64,000 nucleotides of DNA from Bimastos eiseni (lineage: Eukaryota > Annelida > Clitellata > Crassiclitellata > Lumbricidae). Position numbers and translations under genes: made by a program. How positions within the stretch are numbered: position 1 is the stretch's first letter; the number at the start of each line of letters is the position of its first letter. The notes beneath the pieces are model-generated. The model was not told the origin of the DNA. It worked only from the letters and a program-made list of their open reading frames with translations, and made no database searches. Positions 61,715 to 64,000 of this stretch are shown here, in pieces. The DNA is taken from the NCBI GenBank assembly GCA_959347315.1, contig OY365814.1, forward strand, positions 32,226,387 through 32,290,386. Direction: 5' to 3'.

Positions 61715-61860
61715 TTATGCAGTTATATCGCAGAGCAATTGTGCGGGAGGAACTTTCCCAAGGTCCCAACACAGTAACTCCTTGGACGCGTATTAAACCC
61801 GCGCTCTCCACGTTACAGGCCGACCGCTCTAATCTCTAACCAATCGGCCACCGCATCACC
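61715..61860 (-). mobile_element. Diverged tRNA-derived SINE, unit C spacer
   Basis: Same family as at 18505, but with an 8-base insertion in the A box region (TTAGAGATTAGAGCGG) and a decayed B box (GGGTTTAATACG). It is either an independent insertion or an old orthologous one. Confidence 0.6.
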
Positions 61861-61861
61861 C

Positions 61862-62415
61862 ACTCCGTTATATCGACGAAGTAAGTTAAAAAAAATTGTT
61901 TATTTGCGGTGGGTGGCGTGGTTGACGCGTCTTCTTTTCACAGTCACTTATTCAAAGAAAGAGGGATTTGGTCTATATCCTGATTGAGTTGACTTCTCTT
62001 TATAACCGGTTCATTGAATTATATTACATCATTAAATTGAGGCTCTGTTAAATATCACATGATAGACAAACGCGTGGCCCACTGGACTATACTATGCATG
62101 TAAGGAAATAGATCAATGGGCGACTCAAATAGATCAAAAGCCGAACGAACTGTTTTCTGGCAGGAAGCCAGCATCGCAGAATCGAACTTTTAAATTAACT
62201 GGTAAGACAGCTTCGCCAGATACTTTCGACCCACAATATCCCTATCTTCCTATACTGATTGTTAACCAGACGAAATTATTTCAAAGGAATGAGTTTACGA
62301 ATAGATTTACGAAGAAATTATTCCGTTGCCAACCAATGCCGTTGTAATTACTGTTTGATAATTATAAGAATATTTGCATATGACAATCCAGACATCTAGA
62401 TTTTTCGGAGTGGAA
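61862..62415. other. Unit C spacer, nothing recognised
   Basis: No gene, RNA or repeat family seen. The neighbouring stretches 59770-60570 and 62850-63225 are likewise plain AT-rich spacer. Confidence 0.4.
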
Positions 62416-62419
62416 GGGC

Positions 62420-62790
62420 AGAGCTTTGTGACGTCATATTTGAGGTCATGGCAACGAAGCCGACGTGACGTCATTAAATTGTGAGTCATCAATCGCAGTC
62501 CTGCACTGTCAGTTTCAACTCACATGCACATCCCACCCGTTGCGATTTAACCCATCCGATGCCAAAGCGTACATGAAACGCTTTATCGCACCAAACGTAG
62601 AAACGCAATACGAAAATCTAGCCACGTATCTATTAGTGTCCAATCCGCTCGGCTGGCGATGGCTGAGGTGATCGATATCTGTGGGCACGTCACCCACACC
62701 CTACCCACAACCCCCATCGACGGACGCTCCACTGAACGATACAGCGCTGTGCAGAACTCGCTTCGTCTCGCTCTCGAAGCCCATTCTGAA
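62420..62790. other. Diverged remnant of the A/B spacer in unit C
   Basis: Blocks such as AAGCCGACGTGACGTCAT, GAAAATCTAGCCACGTATCT and GAACGATACAGC match 19290, 19705 and 19797 in order and orientation. This shows the C spacer descends from the same ancestral spacer and is not a foreign insertion as a whole. Confidence 0.55.
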
Positions 62791-63227
62791 TTAAACCAAT
62801 CAAAGACTTCTTTACCGATAGATATGCACGCGAAGCTCTAAGGGTGATCAGAAAGAAGTCGATGGGGCTGATGACCCTCTCAAACGAAGTCCGTTGTAAA
62901 TCTTGTCCGATGTAGAAATCGCTTGATCACGATTACGACAGGGTGATGATGATTATTCTGCCGCTGCTGCTGAGGTCGGATGGTTAGATCACATGCACTA
63001 TAGGCCTACTCTTGCGGCGACTTTTGCCTGATTTGCACCCCAGTCCTTAGATCCCGCAGTACTCTTCGAGTTACACTTGGAGCTATCACTTGTTTTTGTG
63101 TTCAAATACTATTGAACAGAATCCGTGATCCATCTTCGGAATTCTATCCCTACGATGAAATCCGATCTAAAACGACGCATACAGGCTCCATTGTACACAT
63201 CTCGAAGCATTATGTGTATACATCAAT

Positions 63228-63263
63228 AACACTATATATATATATATACGTATATATATATAC

Positions 63264-63297
<34 letters not shown>

Positions 63298-63302
63298 GTG
63301 TG
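63228..63302. repeat. (TA)n/(TG)n run at the unit C to unit D junction
   Basis: TATATATACGTATATATATA and TATATATGTGTGTGCACG directly precede the point where identity with the A/B unit end resumes (about 63306). It is a plausible slippage or breakpoint site. Confidence 0.75.
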
Positions 63303-63467
63303 TGCACGAAAGAAGGTCTTCGGAAAGAGAAACAACCTTCAGAGGAGAGACCATTCCAAACCGAGGGTCCACCACTGAGAAAGCGCGGTTATGCCAAGTT
63401 GGGTTCGGGTTAAAAGGACAAGAAGCAGACCCTGTTCAGATGAGGACAGGGCAACGTCGTTTGAGTA

Positions 63468-64000
63468 GATACGTTTGAACTTTAGAGGGCTATAACCTAT
63501 TGCCTTCACAATTGGTAATGAATTCTAGACAACACAGCGTAATATTGTCTGTGATGAGTTTTTTTTGCGGAGCTATCTAAATCTGTAACTACAATTTCTA
63601 ACATGGTCCGAATTGACTTGGTGGGTATCAACCAAGGTTTACTTATTCTGATACAGGTATCAACGGGAAATACGTATCAACATAAATCGAAAGACCTTCG
63701 AGTAATCCGAAATAAACACAAAGCGAGACAATACTTCGTGAACGAAGCAGATTTTATTTTCTTAAAATCTTTTAAAGCCAACGTATCCTTGAATACTCTG
63801 CACAATTATATCATATGAATTCAAATTAAGTTTAAAGAAGCAAGTTATAAAACGTTTGCAGAAAGACAAACGACGATTCAAATCAGTTATTTACAAAGCG
63901 AGAGGGACATTGACGATGAAAGCATGACTAAATCTATAAAATCCATAAAAAAGTTTCGAGTTATACGCGAAATATAAGTGCTGTCCTTTGACGTCGATTG
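63468..64000. repeat. Start of tandem unit D (truncated by window)
   Basis: The first 533 bases of a fourth unit match bases 1-533 with only a few substitutions (for example AGGGCTATAACC versus AGAGCTATAGCC). No gene is contained here. The array therefore continues beyond the right edge. Base 1 also starts inside a unit, so it may continue to the left. Confidence 0.95.

Larger units (their letters stand above)
41782..63467. repeat. Tandem array unit C (21,686 bp), mosaic
   Basis: C is collinear with A and B from its start to about 58305. Stretches that are almost identical to A/B alternate with stretches carrying many substitutions and small indels (47166-49880, 51316-51640, 51978-54265). 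From 58306 to about 63305 the sequence no longer aligns directly with A/B. Only diverged islands are shared: the 5' UTR and TATA promoter, a SINE, and a block at about 62420-62790 matching 19270-19830. Identity with the end of A/B resumes at about 63306. Confidence 0.93.

Overview
The window is eukaryotic, most likely from a marine invertebrate deuterostome such as an echinoderm or a relative. That guess rests on an intron-rich classical calpain, many short LINE-like 3' tails of the TATAGCGCC type, a tRNA-derived SINE, and AT-rich introns full of ATC/GATA-type simple repeats. The species itself cannot be read from the sequence. No bacterial-type operon, rRNA or CRISPR array was seen.

Layout: the whole window is a head-to-tail array of about 21 kb units. 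Unit A is 1-20889, unit B 20890-41781, unit C 41782-63467, and 63468-64000 is the start of a fourth unit D. Each full unit carries one minus-strand calpain gene of 18 coding exons. Joined by hand across 17 introns, these give an uninterrupted 701-residue protein in units A and C. The protein has two protease-core domains with the Cys110/His266/Asn291 triad, a C2-like/CBSW domain, and a penta-EF-hand tail. A TATA-type promoter lies about 1.1 kb (A, B) or 0.85 kb (C) upstream of the ATG, with a non-coding first exon and a 5' UTR part of the ATG exon between.

Unit by unit: A and B differ at only about nine places that I found over 20.9 kb. One of them is a 1-base insertion at the end of B exon 2 that shifts the frame and stops translation just before the catalytic Cys, so B is a pseudogene, a polymorphism or an assembly error. 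Unit C is a mosaic. Long tracts are almost identical to A/B (41782-47165, 49880-51315, 51640-51977, 54266-58305) and alternate with clearly diverged tracts (47166-49880, 51316-51640, 51978-54265). The diverged tracts carry seven amino-acid replacements, including Ala267Val beside the catalytic His. Upstream of its gene, C has a 5 kb spacer (58306-63305) that is largely different from the 4.2 kb A/B spacer, yet keeps diverged remnants of it and the same TATA core. This fits an old array whose gene bodies have been homogenised by gene conversion or unequal crossing-over, while one spacer escaped.

Intergenic sequence (about 1-3600 and 16.8-20.9 kb of each unit) holds a 0.9 kb purine-only tract, a 14-bp minisatellite, a 20-21 bp minisatellite, a cluster of CGTACG palindromes, a SINE and LINE 3' ends. 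One well-bounded 51-base minus-strand exon (2589-2639 and copies) belongs to no recognised gene.
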